Shown here piece by piece: positions 36,418 through 44,501 of a stretch of 64,000 nucleotides of DNA (the stretch's first letter is position 1; every line of letters begins with the position of its first letter). Origin of the DNA: Nocardioides jensenii JCM 1364 = NBRC 14755 (GTDB lineage: Bacteria > Actinomycetota > Actinomycetes > Propionibacteriales > Nocardioidaceae); contig NZ_BCRJ01000046.1 of assembly GCF_001552535.1 (NCBI RefSeq), positions 1 through 64,000 on the forward strand. The letters run 5' to 3'. The position numbers and the translations under genes are program-made. The notes below the pieces were generated by a model. The model made no database searches. It was not told where the DNA came from and saw only the letters and a program-made list of their open reading frames with translations.

Positions 36418-37412
36418 GAGGACTCCCTGATCATCGTGAACATCGTGCGATAGAGCCAGGTGGGGGCGTGGTGCAGGTGGGGCAGGCCCCCGGTCAGGTA
36501 TCCGTGGATGCCGGCGTGCACGATCACGGCCAGCTTGAAGCAGGAGAAGACATTCCACCAGCGCAGCTCGTCGGGGTCGACCACGATCCCGGTTGCGCGC
36601 TCGAAGGCCTTGACCATCTGCGGTACTTCCCACTGCCCGTCGATCTGGTGCTCGCGACGCCGCACCGGGTTGGTCACCCAGCCCAGGTCCTCCAGCGGTG
36701 ACCCCAGGTGGGCCGTTTCCCAGTCCAGCAGCGCGGCGACCTCGTGGTCGCGCACCAGGACGTTGCCGGGCTTGAAGTCACCGTGGACCAGCACCCGCCG
36801 AGGTGTCTCCGGCGCGTTGTTCAACAACCAGCTCCGGACGAGCGCGAGCTCCGGGCTGGCCTCGAGGCGCATCGCCTCGTGCCGCTGGGTCCAGTCGTCG
36901 ACCGCGAGCCTGGCCGCCTCGACTCCCGGATCGTCCAGTGCTCCGGCGGCGGCGAGGGCGGTGGCATCGACCTTGACGAGCGAGGCGAGCAGCGACATCA
37001 GCCGCTCGGCAAGGGCCACCCTCGCGTCGAGGGAGTCGGTGCTCGAGAGGATGAAGGGGTCGCAGGTGCCCGCGATGAACTCTGTGATCAGGCCCGGCGC
37101 ACCGAGGACCGATCCGTTCTGGTCCAACCAGAACGGACGCGCCGCCGGGACCGGTGTGTCGACGAGTGCGGTGAGCAGGGCGTGCTCCGCGGCCAGGTCG
37201 CTCTCGAGGAGTCCCGCCTCCGGAACCACTTGGAGGATGAGGTCGAGCGGATTTGGCTCCCCGTGCGTCTGCAGCTCCAACCGCCACGTGCGCCGGGACA
37301 GGCCCCCCGACAGCGCTCGCAGCTCCCGCACCACCGGTGTACTGCCCGGAACCCGCTCCTCGACCAGGCGCTGAATGCGTGAGACCAAGGCGTCGTGCCC
37401 CATCGACATCAC
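36414..37412 (-). CDS. APH/ACAD10-type phosphotransferase family kinase
   Basis: A 332-residue kinase of the aminoglycoside-phosphotransferase fold. The glycine loop is LRALSGGLSRRTWRLEL (~28-44); DLILQVVP carries the region of the ATP lysine position (Gln/Val here, Lys not obvious). The catalytic loop is VLVHGDFKPGNVLV (~208-221) and the metal site is ALLDWETAHLGSPLEDLGW (~228-246). Relatives phosphorylate the 4-hydroxyl of hydroxyacyl-CoAs (ACAD10/11, LvaA). Antibiotic inactivation is unlikely given the operon. ATG 37412, first gene; operator 37426-37441 overlaps its promoter region. Confidence 0.82.
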   Translation of the reverse strand: MMSMGHDALVSRIQRLVEERVPGSTPVVRELRALSGGLSRRTWRLELQTHGEPNPLDLILQVVPEAGLLESDLAAEHALLTALVDTPVPAARPFWLDQNGSVLGAPGLITEFIAGTCDPFILSSTDSLDARVALAERLMSLLASLVKVDATALAAAGALDDPGVEAARLAVDDWTQRHEAMRLEASPELALVRSWLLNNAPETPRRVLVHGDFKPGNVLVRDHEVAALLDWETAHLGSPLEDLGWVTNPVRRREHQIDGQWEVPQMVKAFERATGIVVDPDELRWWNVFSCFKLAVIVHAGIHGYLTGGLPHLHHAPTWLYRTMFTMIRESS

Positions 37413-37425
37413 CTCACCTTCGTAG

Positions 37426-37441
37426 TTGACTGATCGCTAAA
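37426..37441. promoter_or_regulatory. Operator copy near the kinase promoter
   Basis: TTGACTGATCGCTAAA matches the site at 37525-37540 in 14 of 16 positions and lies 13 bp ahead of the kinase start. It is a likely binding site for the operon's TetR protein. Confidence 0.6.
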
Positions 37442-37524
37442 GTTCTTCAACACGATAGGCGCATAACCAGCGCACAAGCAACTGCCTACGGCATTCCAGG
37501 CGCGAATCAAGATTGGGGGTTGAC

Positions 37525-37540
37525 TTTACCGATCGCTAAA
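37525..37540. promoter_or_regulatory. Palindromic operator near the SnoaL/SDR promoter
   Basis: TTTACCGATCGCTAAA is a palindrome about CGATCG with one mismatched pair per arm. Together with the copy at 37426 it brackets the 210-bp divergent intergenic region, so one repressor could control both halves of the cluster. Confidence 0.65.
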
Positions 37541-37622
37541 TGCCAACGTGTGCTCACGGTCACAGAGTGACTTCTCGGGCCAATGCGCACGACCCACCGA
37601 GAGATCGAGAGACGAGGACAAC

Positions 37623-38225
37623 ATGACAAGCCCCTACGTGGACAAGTTCCGTGAGTGCCTGCAGGTCATCGGCGAGATGGCAGACGCCGAGCAGGACCCG
37701 CGCCGCAAGGCGATCGCCAACAACTTCATGCGACACGCGTGCCTGGAGTTCTCCGGACAGACCGACCTGGTCCTCAACCCCACCATGACGGTGGACGACC
37801 CGACGTACCACGTGAAGTGGGGTCCGTCGCTGAGCACCTACGAGGGCAGGGTCGACGTCCGGGGCTACTACGACGCCGCGATGAACGTGCTCTCCACCTT
37901 CCAGGACCACACCTGCTGGGTCAACGACTGGGGCATCGCTTCCTACTCCACGTTCGTCCGCTTCACCACGGGTGCAGTGCTCGCGAGCGAGGGCATGACG
38001 GTGGACAAGCCCGACGACACCGGATATGCCCAGCTGTGGCCGATGGCCATGTTCTGGCCTTACGACGTGGACGCCAAGCTTCTGGGCGAGGACGTTTTCA
38101 TGTTGGCCGACCCGGAGCACCGGGAGGTGACCCCCGACGAGGAGTTCACGCAGGCCGATCTCGACCAGGTCTGCAACGACCTCCTGCGTCCCCTCTCGGA
38201 CGCTCAGATCCCTGACGCCAACTGA
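37623..38225 (+). CDS. SnoaL/NTF2-like protein, long variant
   Basis: A 200-residue protein. I recognise only an NTF2-like pattern: a helical start (FRECLQVIGEMADAEQDPRRKAIANNFMRHACLEFSG), then strands with DPTYHVKWGPSLSTYEGRVDVRGYYDAAMN and FVRFTTGAVLASEGM, LWPMAMFWPYDVDAKLLGEDVFM. Trp/Tyr/Phe-rich strands suggest a hydrophobic substrate pocket. ATG 37623 follows GAGGACAAC. First of three plus-strand genes (19 bp to the SDR), divergent from the kinase operon. Confidence 0.6.
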   Translation: MTSPYVDKFRECLQVIGEMADAEQDPRRKAIANNFMRHACLEFSGQTDLVLNPTMTVDDPTYHVKWGPSLSTYEGRVDVRGYYDAAMNVLSTFQDHTCWVNDWGIASYSTFVRFTTGAVLASEGMTVDKPDDTGYAQLWPMAMFWPYDVDAKLLGEDVFMLADPEHREVTPDEEFTQADLDQVCNDLLRPLSDAQIPDAN

Positions 38226-38244
38226 CCACCGAAGGAGAACCCTC

Positions 38245-39060
38245 ATGACAGACGCCTACACGCCGACAGCGTCACGCTTCACCGACAAGGTCGTGATCGT
38301 GACCGGGGCCGGAGCCGGGATCGGCTGGGAGACCGCCAGGCGGTTCGCCGCCGAGGGCGGCAAGGTCGCGGTCTTCGAGCTCGACGAGGCGGCCGGCACG
38401 TCGATCGCCGAGACGATCATCTCTGACGGTGGCGAGGCCATCGCACTCACGGTGGACGTGACCGACGAGGAGTCGGTGGCTGCGGCGGTGGCGACTGTCG
38501 TGGACACCTGGGGCACCGTCGACGTACTCGTCAACAACGCCGGTCACGGCGACCCCATCTACGTGAGCGACATGAAGGTCGCCGAGTGGAACCACCTGCT
38601 CACCCTCAACCTGGGCTCGATCTTCGTGGTCTCCAAGGCGGTGTGGCCGATCTTCGCGGAGAAGAAGAAGGGCGCGATCGTCAACGCCTCCTCGATCACC
38701 GGCTCGATGGCGATGTTCGGCCTCGCGGCGTACGGCGCCTCCAAGGCAGGCATCGCCACCGCCACCCGCGTCATGGCGATCGAGGGCGGCAAGGACGGCA
38801 TCCGCGTCAACGCCATCTCCCCCGGCTACATCCTCACCCCAGGCTTCCAGGAGTACATCGACATCCAGGACGACCCGCAGGCCTTCCACGACTCGATGGC
38901 GCTCCAGTCGACCCTCGGCCGGTTCGGCTCTCCGGGTGACGTCGCCGAGGGCTACCTCTACCTCGCCTCCGACGCCGCCGGCTGGGTGACCGGCACCAAC
39001 CTCGTCGTGGACGGTGGCATCACCGCCGGCCAACTCCCCGACGCCGACCCCCGCAACTGA
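38245..39060 (+). CDS. Short-chain dehydrogenase/reductase
   Basis: Classical SDR of 271 residues. The NAD-binding loop is VIVTGAGAGIGWETARRF (~16-33), and an acidic residue at the end of strand 2 (AVFELDEAAG) favours NAD(H). Also seen are NNAGHGD (~92), catalytic Ser in IVNASSITGSMAMFG, and Tyr/Lys in AAYGASKAG (~163-171). The C-terminal SDAAGWVTGTNLVVDGGITAG is standard. It presumably oxidises a hydroxyl group in the pathway. ATG 38245 follows GAAGGAGAA. Confidence 0.93.
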   Translation: MTDAYTPTASRFTDKVVIVTGAGAGIGWETARRFAAEGGKVAVFELDEAAGTSIAETIISDGGEAIALTVDVTDEESVAAAVATVVDTWGTVDVLVNNAGHGDPIYVSDMKVAEWNHLLTLNLGSIFVVSKAVWPIFAEKKKGAIVNASSITGSMAMFGLAAYGASKAGIATATRVMAIEGGKDGIRVNAISPGYILTPGFQEYIDIQDDPQAFHDSMALQSTLGRFGSPGDVAEGYLYLASDAAGWVTGTNLVVDGGITAGQLPDADPRN

Positions 39061-39082
39061 CCTCAACGTGAAGGAGAGACAG

Positions 39083-39523
39083 ATGAAGGACCTCGAGTGG
39101 GCCAAGGCCTACATCGCGACATTCGCCAAGGGCTCCGACGCCGTGCTCGCACACTGGGCCGACCGTGACGACATCGTCCACGAAGACCCGGTGCTCGGCC
39201 AGCGCAGCGACACCCGCGCCAACGTCGCGGCCACGTTCGACATCTACGCCAACCAAGACCGCTCGAACGGCTACGGAGTACACACCTTCACCGCTGACGA
39301 GTACTTCCCCGGCGAGCGCTGCGGCACCACGCACTGGACCTGGGTCGCCGAGGACTGCGCCGAGTTCTTGGGCCTGCCCACCAACGGCAAGCGCATCACC
39401 ACCAAGGGCGTCTCGGTCGACATCTTTGACGAAGACGGCAACATCATCCGCGAGCTCGCCTACTGGGATGCCGTCGGCATCTCCGAGCAGCTCGGTGGTT
39501 CGCTCAAGAAGCCCTCAGCCTGA
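39083..39523 (+). CDS. SnoaL-like (NTF2-fold) protein
   Basis: A 146-residue SnoaL-type protein. Pattern: WAKAYIATFAKGSDAVLAHWADRDDIVHEDPVLGQRSDTRANVAATFDIYAN, then TTHWTWVAEDCAEFLGLPTNGKRITTKGVSVDIFDEDGNIIRELAYWDAVGISEQLGG. This matches polyketide-cyclase/ketosteroid-isomerase-like members; the Asp/His in DIVHEDP could serve as acid-base. ATG 39083 is preceded by AAGGAGAG. Last gene of the three, followed by a strong hairpin. Confidence 0.8.
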   Translation: MKDLEWAKAYIATFAKGSDAVLAHWADRDDIVHEDPVLGQRSDTRANVAATFDIYANQDRSNGYGVHTFTADEYFPGERCGTTHWTWVAEDCAEFLGLPTNGKRITTKGVSVDIFDEDGNIIRELAYWDAVGISEQLGGSLKKPSA

Positions 39524-39558
39524 CCGCCTGCACGCTGGGCACAGTCCAGACTTCGCAG

Positions 39559-39589
39559 CCCTCCCGGCATTCGCTCCAAGCCGGGAGGG
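39559..39589 (+). terminator. Hairpin terminator after the SnoaL/SDR genes
   Basis: A perfect 10-bp stem CCCTCCCGGC/GCCGGGAGGG with an 11-nt loop, 36 bp after the stop at 39523. No T-run, as is common in actinobacteria. The rest of the gap to 39969 (about 380 bp) shows no supported gene. Confidence 0.7.
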
Positions 39590-39969
39590 CCCCGAGCCTG
39601 ATGCACAGTCCGGTGGCAGTGAACGCTTGTCCCCCACGCGCCGGGAAGCTCGAAATCTCTCATCACGATTGATCGCTCCGGGCGTCCTCGACCACCCAGG
39701 TGCCTAGGAGCCCTGCTGTGGTCTGAATGCGGATGTTGACCGCAGTGAAAACCACTGCGTCCTGACCTGCGACGACTGTCCGAGGCGGATGTTGGTTAGC
39801 TCTGCGCCCCGCATTCACGCGGCGACTCCACAGGATGCCTGTGATGAGTCGCCTCACCCAGCGCCACCGACATGCTTGCAGGCCCTCTTGCAGCGGCGGC
39901 GGCCTGATGATGACGCAGAGGACCCCGGTCACCAGTGGGCGACTGGGGCCCTGTGCGTCGTCGGGTATG

Positions 39970-40908
39970 TCAGTCGCGCACAGCGACCAGACGTCCCTTG
40001 GTCGCGTCACCGCGCTCAAAGCGCTTGATCGACTCGTCGATGTCGTCGAAGCTGACTACCTCGACCTCCGAGGACACCTTGCCTGCGGCCATCAGCTCGA
40101 GGACCTCTGCGGCGTCCTCGTTGGTACCGCCGAGGGAGCCGAGGAGGTTCACCTGCTTGAGCATGATGGCGGTGGTGGAGATGTCGGCGCGGTCCACACC
40201 CATGCCGACCTGGACCACGGTGCCGTTGACGCCGACAGTCTCGATCGCGTCGTCAGTGGTGGTGCCGAAGCCTGCGTAGTCAACGATCACCTCGAGCTCC
40301 TTGTCGGCGAACTCACGGATGTTCTCGACGAGTCCGTCCACGCCGAGTGCGGAGATTCGGTCCCATGCGTCACGGTTGGTCTCGGCGACGTACACCTCTG
40401 CGCCCAGACCCTTCGCGAACTGGATCGCCAGGCTGCCCAGGCCGCCCGCACCGATAATGCCGAGTCTGGTGCCAGCCTTTACCCCACCGCGCTTGAGTGC
40501 GTGGTAGGACGTCATCCCGGCGTCGGTTGCAGGCGCAGCCTGCTCCCACGGAATACCGTCCGGCAACGCAATGACCTGGTAGTCGAAGGCCTTGACCTTG
40601 TCGGCGAAGCCGCCGTCGGTGCCAGTTCCCGGTCCGGGGACAGAGGCCGGGATGACGACCTTCTGGCCGATCTCGAACCCGGTGACGTCCTTGCCAAGTT
40701 GGGAGACAACGCCCGCGATCTCGTGGCCGAGGGTAATGGGCGTGAAGCCGAGGATGCTGGTCAGTGTTCCGTCGAGGTAACCAGTGTCGGTATGGCAGAT
40801 GCCTGCGGCCTTCACGTCCACGACGATCTCGTTGGCGCCGGCCTCAGGGTCAGGGATGTCGAAGAGCTGCAGGGGTTCCTTGGCTGCCGTGAGTCGCCAT
40901 GCCTTCAT
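39970..40908 (-). CDS. Zinc-type alcohol dehydrogenase lacking the structural-zinc loop
   Basis: Medium-chain dehydrogenase of 312 residues. Catalytic zinc ligands appear as GICHTDTGY (~38) and TLGHEIAGVV (~62). After VGQKV-type GQKVVIPASVP the usual four-Cys structural-zinc loop is missing; GPGTGTDGGFADK stands in its place, which explains the short length. NAD site GIIGAGGLGSLAIQFAKGLGAEVYVAE (~150-175), with Glu at the strand end favouring NAD. ATG 40908. AT-rich sequence upstream (40970-41000) probably holds the promoter; 40909-41280 has no gene. Confidence 0.85.
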   Translation of the reverse strand: MKAWRLTAAKEPLQLFDIPDPEAGANEIVVDVKAAGICHTDTGYLDGTLTSILGFTPITLGHEIAGVVSQLGKDVTGFEIGQKVVIPASVPGPGTGTDGGFADKVKAFDYQVIALPDGIPWEQAAPATDAGMTSYHALKRGGVKAGTRLGIIGAGGLGSLAIQFAKGLGAEVYVAETNRDAWDRISALGVDGLVENIREFADKELEVIVDYAGFGTTTDDAIETVGVNGTVVQVGMGVDRADISTTAIMLKQVNLLGSLGGTNEDAAEVLELMAAGKVSSEVEVVSFDDIDESIKRFERGDATKGRLVAVRD

Positions 40909-41280
40909 GGATGATTCCAACCTTTCCGCGGTGAGGTGTCGGGGCCTGTCCCTCGGCACCATCAAGTATTCACCCAACCTAACGTTTAATCTTCAATTAC
41001 TCTTCCCCGGGGGCGGTCTCGCCGAGGGATTCCCGCATCCGTTCATGACGCAGAGGCCCCTACACGATCCTCACGTCACGCCATGGTCGGTCACCAGATC
41101 GTGTAGCAGATCCGGTTGCCCTTCTCGGATTTCGCTAGCGTGTGCTTCGCGGGTGCCTCGAAACAGCCACATCTGCCCGGCTCCACATCTCGGTGGTTCG
41201 CGCCGCCACTGCCGGGCTACATCAGCAAGTGCAGACTCCGCACGTCTAGCCACGGTGAGCGACCCGCAGCCCACCGCACG

Positions 41281-41286
41281 ATGCAG
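41281..41286. repeat. Left target-site duplication of the IS21-type element
   Basis: ATGCAG, identical to 43938-43943, directly flanks the TGT end of the element. Six bases fits the IS21 family. Confidence 0.85.
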
Positions 41287-41306
41287 TGTCAAGGGCCAGT
41301 AGGAAC

Positions 41307-41403
41307 TGCCCAGGGGCGGTCATGAAACCTGCCCAGGGGCGGTCATGAAACCTGCCCGGTGACGGTCACGAGATCTGCCCGGTGGTGGCCATGGGATCTG
41401 CCC
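41307..41403. repeat. Left terminal 23-bp repeats of the IS21 element
   Basis: TGCCC recurs at 41307, 41330, 41353, 41376 and 41399, exactly 23 bp apart. Units share GGTCATGA-like sequence; the first two are identical. These are likely transposase binding sites. Confidence 0.9.
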
Positions 41404-41438
41404 ATAGGGGGCTGGGTGGCCACCACCGACCAAGGGTG

Positions 41439-42212
41439 TCAGCTCAACGGGCTCACCCCTTGCCCGGCGAGTGCTTGAGTGAGCCGTACGGAGTCGCCGG
41501 TCGTTTGGCAGACGTGGGCGTGGTGCAGCAGCCGGTCGACGGTGGCGGTGGCCAGCGTCTTGGGCATCAGTTCGTCGAACCCGGCGGGGTGCAGGTTCGA
41601 GCTGATCGCCACCGACCGTTTCTCATACGCGGCATCGACAAGCCGGTACAGCCCCTCGGCCGCGTCGGCTGCTACCGGCAGCAGGCCAATGTCATCAACG
41701 ACAACGAGATCGGCGCGCAGGATCCGGGCGATGGCCTTCGACACGGTGTCGTCCGCACGATGACGACGCAGCATGACGCCGAGGTCCTCCAGGGTGAACC
41801 AGGCGACCTTCAACCCTTCCTCGACAGCCTGTTGGCCCAGTGCTTCCAACAGGAATGTCTTCCCGGTCCCCGACGGCCCACACAGCACGAGGTTCTCTCG
41901 GCGATGCACCCACTCCAAGGTCTGTAGCGCTTGCTGAGTCGGTGCCGGGATCGACGACACTGCAGGGTCCCAGGCGTCGAACGTCTTCCCGGTCGGGAAC
42001 CCGGCTGCCGCCCTACGGGTGGCCAGTGCGGAGCGTTCCCGGCCGGCAACCTCCTCGACGAACAGGGCCTTCAACACCTCGGCAGGCTCCCAACGTTGGG
42101 CCTTCGCGGTCGCCACCACCTCGGGTGCGTGGCGGCGGATGTGCGGCAGCCGCAGCCGACGCAGCAGGTCCTCCAACTCGGCGGGCAACGGTGGTGCGTC
42201 CGGGGTCTTCAC
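41439..42212 (-). CDS. istB: IS21 helper ATPase IstB
   Basis: AAA+ ATPase of 257 residues that assists the IstA transposase. Walker A NLVLCGPSGTGKTFLLEAL (~105), Walker B RADLVVVDDIGLLPVA (~165), sensor region SVAISSNLHPAGFDELM, and a C-terminal HHAHVCQTTGDSVRL. N-terminal LEDLLRRLRLPHIRRHAPEVVATAKAQRW is typical. Start GTG at 42212 overlaps the istA stop (GTGA); the frame is open for 19 further codons upstream inside istA. Confidence 0.95.
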   Translation of the reverse strand: MKTPDAPPLPAELEDLLRRLRLPHIRRHAPEVVATAKAQRWEPAEVLKALFVEEVAGRERSALATRRAAAGFPTGKTFDAWDPAVSSIPAPTQQALQTLEWVHRRENLVLCGPSGTGKTFLLEALGQQAVEEGLKVAWFTLEDLGVMLRRHRADDTVSKAIARILRADLVVVDDIGLLPVAADAAEGLYRLVDAAYEKRSVAISSNLHPAGFDELMPKTLATATVDRLLHHAHVCQTTGDSVRLTQALAGQGVSPLS

Positions 42213-43747
42213 GCGTCTGCCTCCTCGTCGCTGTCTGACGGGTTCACCGGCTGGCCCAGTCGTGCCCACGCGCTGGTGCCCTGGGTCAGCGAGGACTGCT
42301 CGCCGGCGCGGTGCTCACCAGCGGCTGGTCGGGTGGCGTGATGGTCGAGGATCGGGGACAGGTCGGCTTCGGCGAACCGGCTGTGCACCGCCGCATGTCC
42401 CAGCGCCCAGTCGACCTCGACGGGGTCGAACAGCTTCGCCAACGCGAGTGCCTCGGCCATCTTGACCCGCATCTTGGTGGTGCCGGCGGCGGCTGCCTCG
42501 ACCAGCCACAACGCGGCGCCTTCGCCCAGATCAAGAAACTCCGACTCGGCCGCGCTTTTTGCGCGTGGCCGTCGCTCCAACGCCCCCGGTGGCTGGGGTG
42601 GGAAGTGGTCGTCGTTGATCTTCGGACTGCCGGGTGTGGCCCGGGCATGTCGGGCCACCTCGACGGGTCCGTCGTCGCCGACGTGGACGATGACGACCTG
42701 CTCGTCGACCCCCACACCTTGGGTGCGCACCCACACCGTTTCGCCCAACAGGGCGTGTGGGACCGAGTACTGGCCGGACTCGAACATCACCATCGGCGTG
42801 TTCGCCGGCACCACCCGCGTGGTCCCGAACGCCACCGTGTGCGGCAACGCCGGAACCGGGTGAAGGCGCCGGCGTTCCTCGGCCAGCATCTCGACCGGCG
42901 GCCGCTTGGTAATCCGGTGGGGTCGGGTGTTGACCTTCTCGCAGAACGCCACACATGCCTGCTCAAGCTCGGCGAACGACGTGTACTCGTCCAACAAGTT
43001 CGTCTCACGAGGCACGAGGTCGGCCTTACTGATCTTCACCGATGACTCGGTGCCGCCCTTCGACGCCGGGTCCACCGGGACGCAGGTGTGCACCACGACC
43101 GAGTAGTGCTCGGCGAAGGTGACCAGTTGCTGGTTGCGGACCGCGATCCCGGCGATGTGCTCGGTCGTGACGGTCTTCTCGTTGTCGGTCAACACATAGG
43201 TCGGCACGCCACCGAGTCGGCGGAACGTCTGGTCCAGTGCGGCGAACACGCTCGGCATTGTCTTGTCCCGCAACGCGATCACCACCCGAAACCGCGACCA
43301 CGCCAGCCAAGCCACGAACAGCACCGTCTTCACGCCGTCGATCCGCGGACCGTCGCCGTAGTCGTACTGCAACCACATGCCAGGTTCGGTGACCCACGGC
43401 CGGTGCACGCGCACGTTGCCGACCCGATACGACTTCTTCACCGCCGCGACCGCACGCCGCGTGGTGCGCTCCGACCCGGCATAACCCAACGCGAGCAGCT
43501 TCTCGTGAGCCACATCGGCACGGACCTTGCCCTGGCTGCGTTCCACCCACTCCTCGACCTTGTCCAAGTAGGCATCGATCAACTGCGCCCGCGCCGCGGC
43601 CCGGTCCAACTCGCCGGCCGCAGCGCGGCGCTGGACGTAGTGCTTCACCGTGTGGTGAGAGCAACCGGCCAACTCACCGGCATCACGCAACGACCCAGTC
43701 AGGTCGTAGGCATCCAAGATTTTCATGATCTCCTCGGCAGACTTCAC
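42209..43747 (-). CDS. istA: IS21 transposase IstA
   Basis: DDE transposase of 512 residues. N-terminal HTH (AYDLTGSLRDAGELAGCSHHTVKHYVQRR, ~12-40). The catalytic core shows Asp in WLQYDYGDGPRID (~125), Asp in PTYVLTDNEKTVTTEHI (~185) and Glu in DPASKGGTESSVKISK (~230). The C-terminal beta domain has GQYSVPHALLGETVWVR. ATG 43747 follows GAGGGAC. It runs on the minus strand ahead of istB. Confidence 0.96.
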   Translation of the reverse strand: MKSAEEIMKILDAYDLTGSLRDAGELAGCSHHTVKHYVQRRAAAGELDRAAARAQLIDAYLDKVEEWVERSQGKVRADVAHEKLLALGYAGSERTTRRAVAAVKKSYRVGNVRVHRPWVTEPGMWLQYDYGDGPRIDGVKTVLFVAWLAWSRFRVVIALRDKTMPSVFAALDQTFRRLGGVPTYVLTDNEKTVTTEHIAGIAVRNQQLVTFAEHYSVVVHTCVPVDPASKGGTESSVKISKADLVPRETNLLDEYTSFAELEQACVAFCEKVNTRPHRITKRPPVEMLAEERRRLHPVPALPHTVAFGTTRVVPANTPMVMFESGQYSVPHALLGETVWVRTQGVGVDEQVVIVHVGDDGPVEVARHARATPGSPKINDDHFPPQPPGALERRPRAKSAAESEFLDLGEGAALWLVEAAAAGTTKMRVKMAEALALAKLFDPVEVDWALGHAAVHSRFAEADLSPILDHHATRPAAGEHRAGEQSSLTQGTSAWARLGQPVNPSDSDEEADA

Positions 43748-43844
43748 ATGTCCCTCCTCAGGACGACGGGCGCTTCAGCACCGCCGATCGCACCTGAGGA
43801 GGGGCCTCAACCGTGGGAACCGGTGAGGCAGACGACGTCGTGTC

Positions 43845-43918
43845 GGGCAGATCCCATGACCGCTACCGGGCAGGTCTCATGACCGCCAGCGGGCAACTTC
43901 GTGGCCGTCTCCGAGCAG
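43845..43918. repeat. Right terminal 23-bp repeats of the IS21 element
   Basis: GGGCA (inverted TGCCC) at 43845, 43868 and 43891, then GAGCA at 43914, again at 23-bp steps and in opposite orientation to the left set. The outermost unit is the most diverged. Confidence 0.9.
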
Positions 43919-43937
43919 AATTTCATGGCCGCCGACA

Positions 43938-43943
43938 ATGCAG
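43938..43943. repeat. Right target-site duplication of the IS21-type element
   Basis: ATGCAG follows the GACA tip and matches 41281-41286. The next ~310 bp (43944-44253) contain only weak frames and no recognisable gene. Confidence 0.85.
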
Positions 43944-44253
43944 CCCCGAGAGTGCTGCCTTACCCTCGGCCGCCATGGCTGCCAGGCACCTTTCTTCCGC
44001 GTTCCGGGCATCCGCACAAGACCCGGCGTCGCGATCTGGTCTCAACCACTTTGCAAATGACCCAGAGGTCGCGGCCAAGACGCGGCCAAAACGGCGTCCA
44101 CATCGGGCTCAGTTCGTGCCCGGATGTCCCCGCGCATCCAGACTCGTGCAGGACGGCACGCTCAGCTCGTGGCTGAGCCGCTGGACGCCGCGACCGCCCT
44201 GGCGCGCGCTGACTGCTTACAGATGCTGACAACCAGCGGTCCGGGAACGCCAA

Positions 44254-44285
44254 AGGCGGTTCCCGGATCTCTCCGAAAACCGCCT
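44254..44285 (-). terminator. Terminator downstream of the left tRNA 3' fragment
   Basis: AGGCGGTT and AACCGCCT form an 8-bp stem, followed on the minus strand by TTTGG. It sits ~20 bp beyond the tRNA 3' end, as expected for a tRNA terminator carried along with the attachment site. Confidence 0.65.
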
Positions 44286-44300
44286 CTGACCTGCACTTCC

Positions 44301-44340
44301 ACTTTGTAGCGGGGGCAGGATTTGAACCTGCGACCTCTGG
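44301..44340 (-). repeat. Left attachment repeat: 3' part of an initiator-tRNA gene
   Basis: Forty bases identical to 61185-61224. Read on the minus strand they end in a T arm (GCAGGTTCAAATCCTGC) and acceptor half CCCCGCTA, preceded by AGAGGTC. Adding the neighbouring ACCC this is the 3' half of an initiator tRNA-Met. The match to a tRNA stops at ~44343; no D arm or 5' acceptor follows, so it is not a working gene. It marks the left edge of the island. Confidence 0.85.
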
Positions 44341-44501
44341 GTAAGGTCGACCACTTGCCCGCTGGTACTCGTCAGTGCCCGTTACAGCTCATCTCTGCTG
44401 GTGACGGCCGATGAACGGCACTCTGACGCTTCTCATTGTAGCCCGCTGATCCCCACTGTTGCCCAACCGTCTCTGGCCCATAGATGGCCCACGCTCGAAT
44501 C

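Larger units (their letters stand above)
41287..43937 (-). mobile_element. IS21-family insertion sequence, complete
   Basis: A 2651-bp element with tips TGTC...GACA, bounded by the 6-bp repeat ATGCAG. It carries istA and istB overlapping by four bases, in the usual order. Each end has four 23-bp-spaced copies of a TGCCC-containing repeat in opposite orientation. All parts look intact, so it is probably functional. The ends were placed from the duplication and the terminal similarity (about 25 of 38 positions). Confidence 0.92.

Noticed and set aside
36414-37412. Aminoglycoside resistance gene
   Set aside because: APH fold is present, but the operon with CoA-transferase and MaoC genes fits metabolite phosphorylation far better.
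41307-41403. CRISPR-like array with 23-bp periodicity
   Set aside because: Units are contiguous without spacers and mirror the other end of the IS21 element.
43960-44253. 97-codon minus-strand frame near the left island edge
   Set aside because: Arg/Trp-rich composition, no ribosome site and no family motif; it also runs into the tRNA terminator.
44301-44345. A functional tRNA gene
   Set aside because: Only the variable loop, T arm and acceptor half are present; there is no D arm or 5' acceptor.
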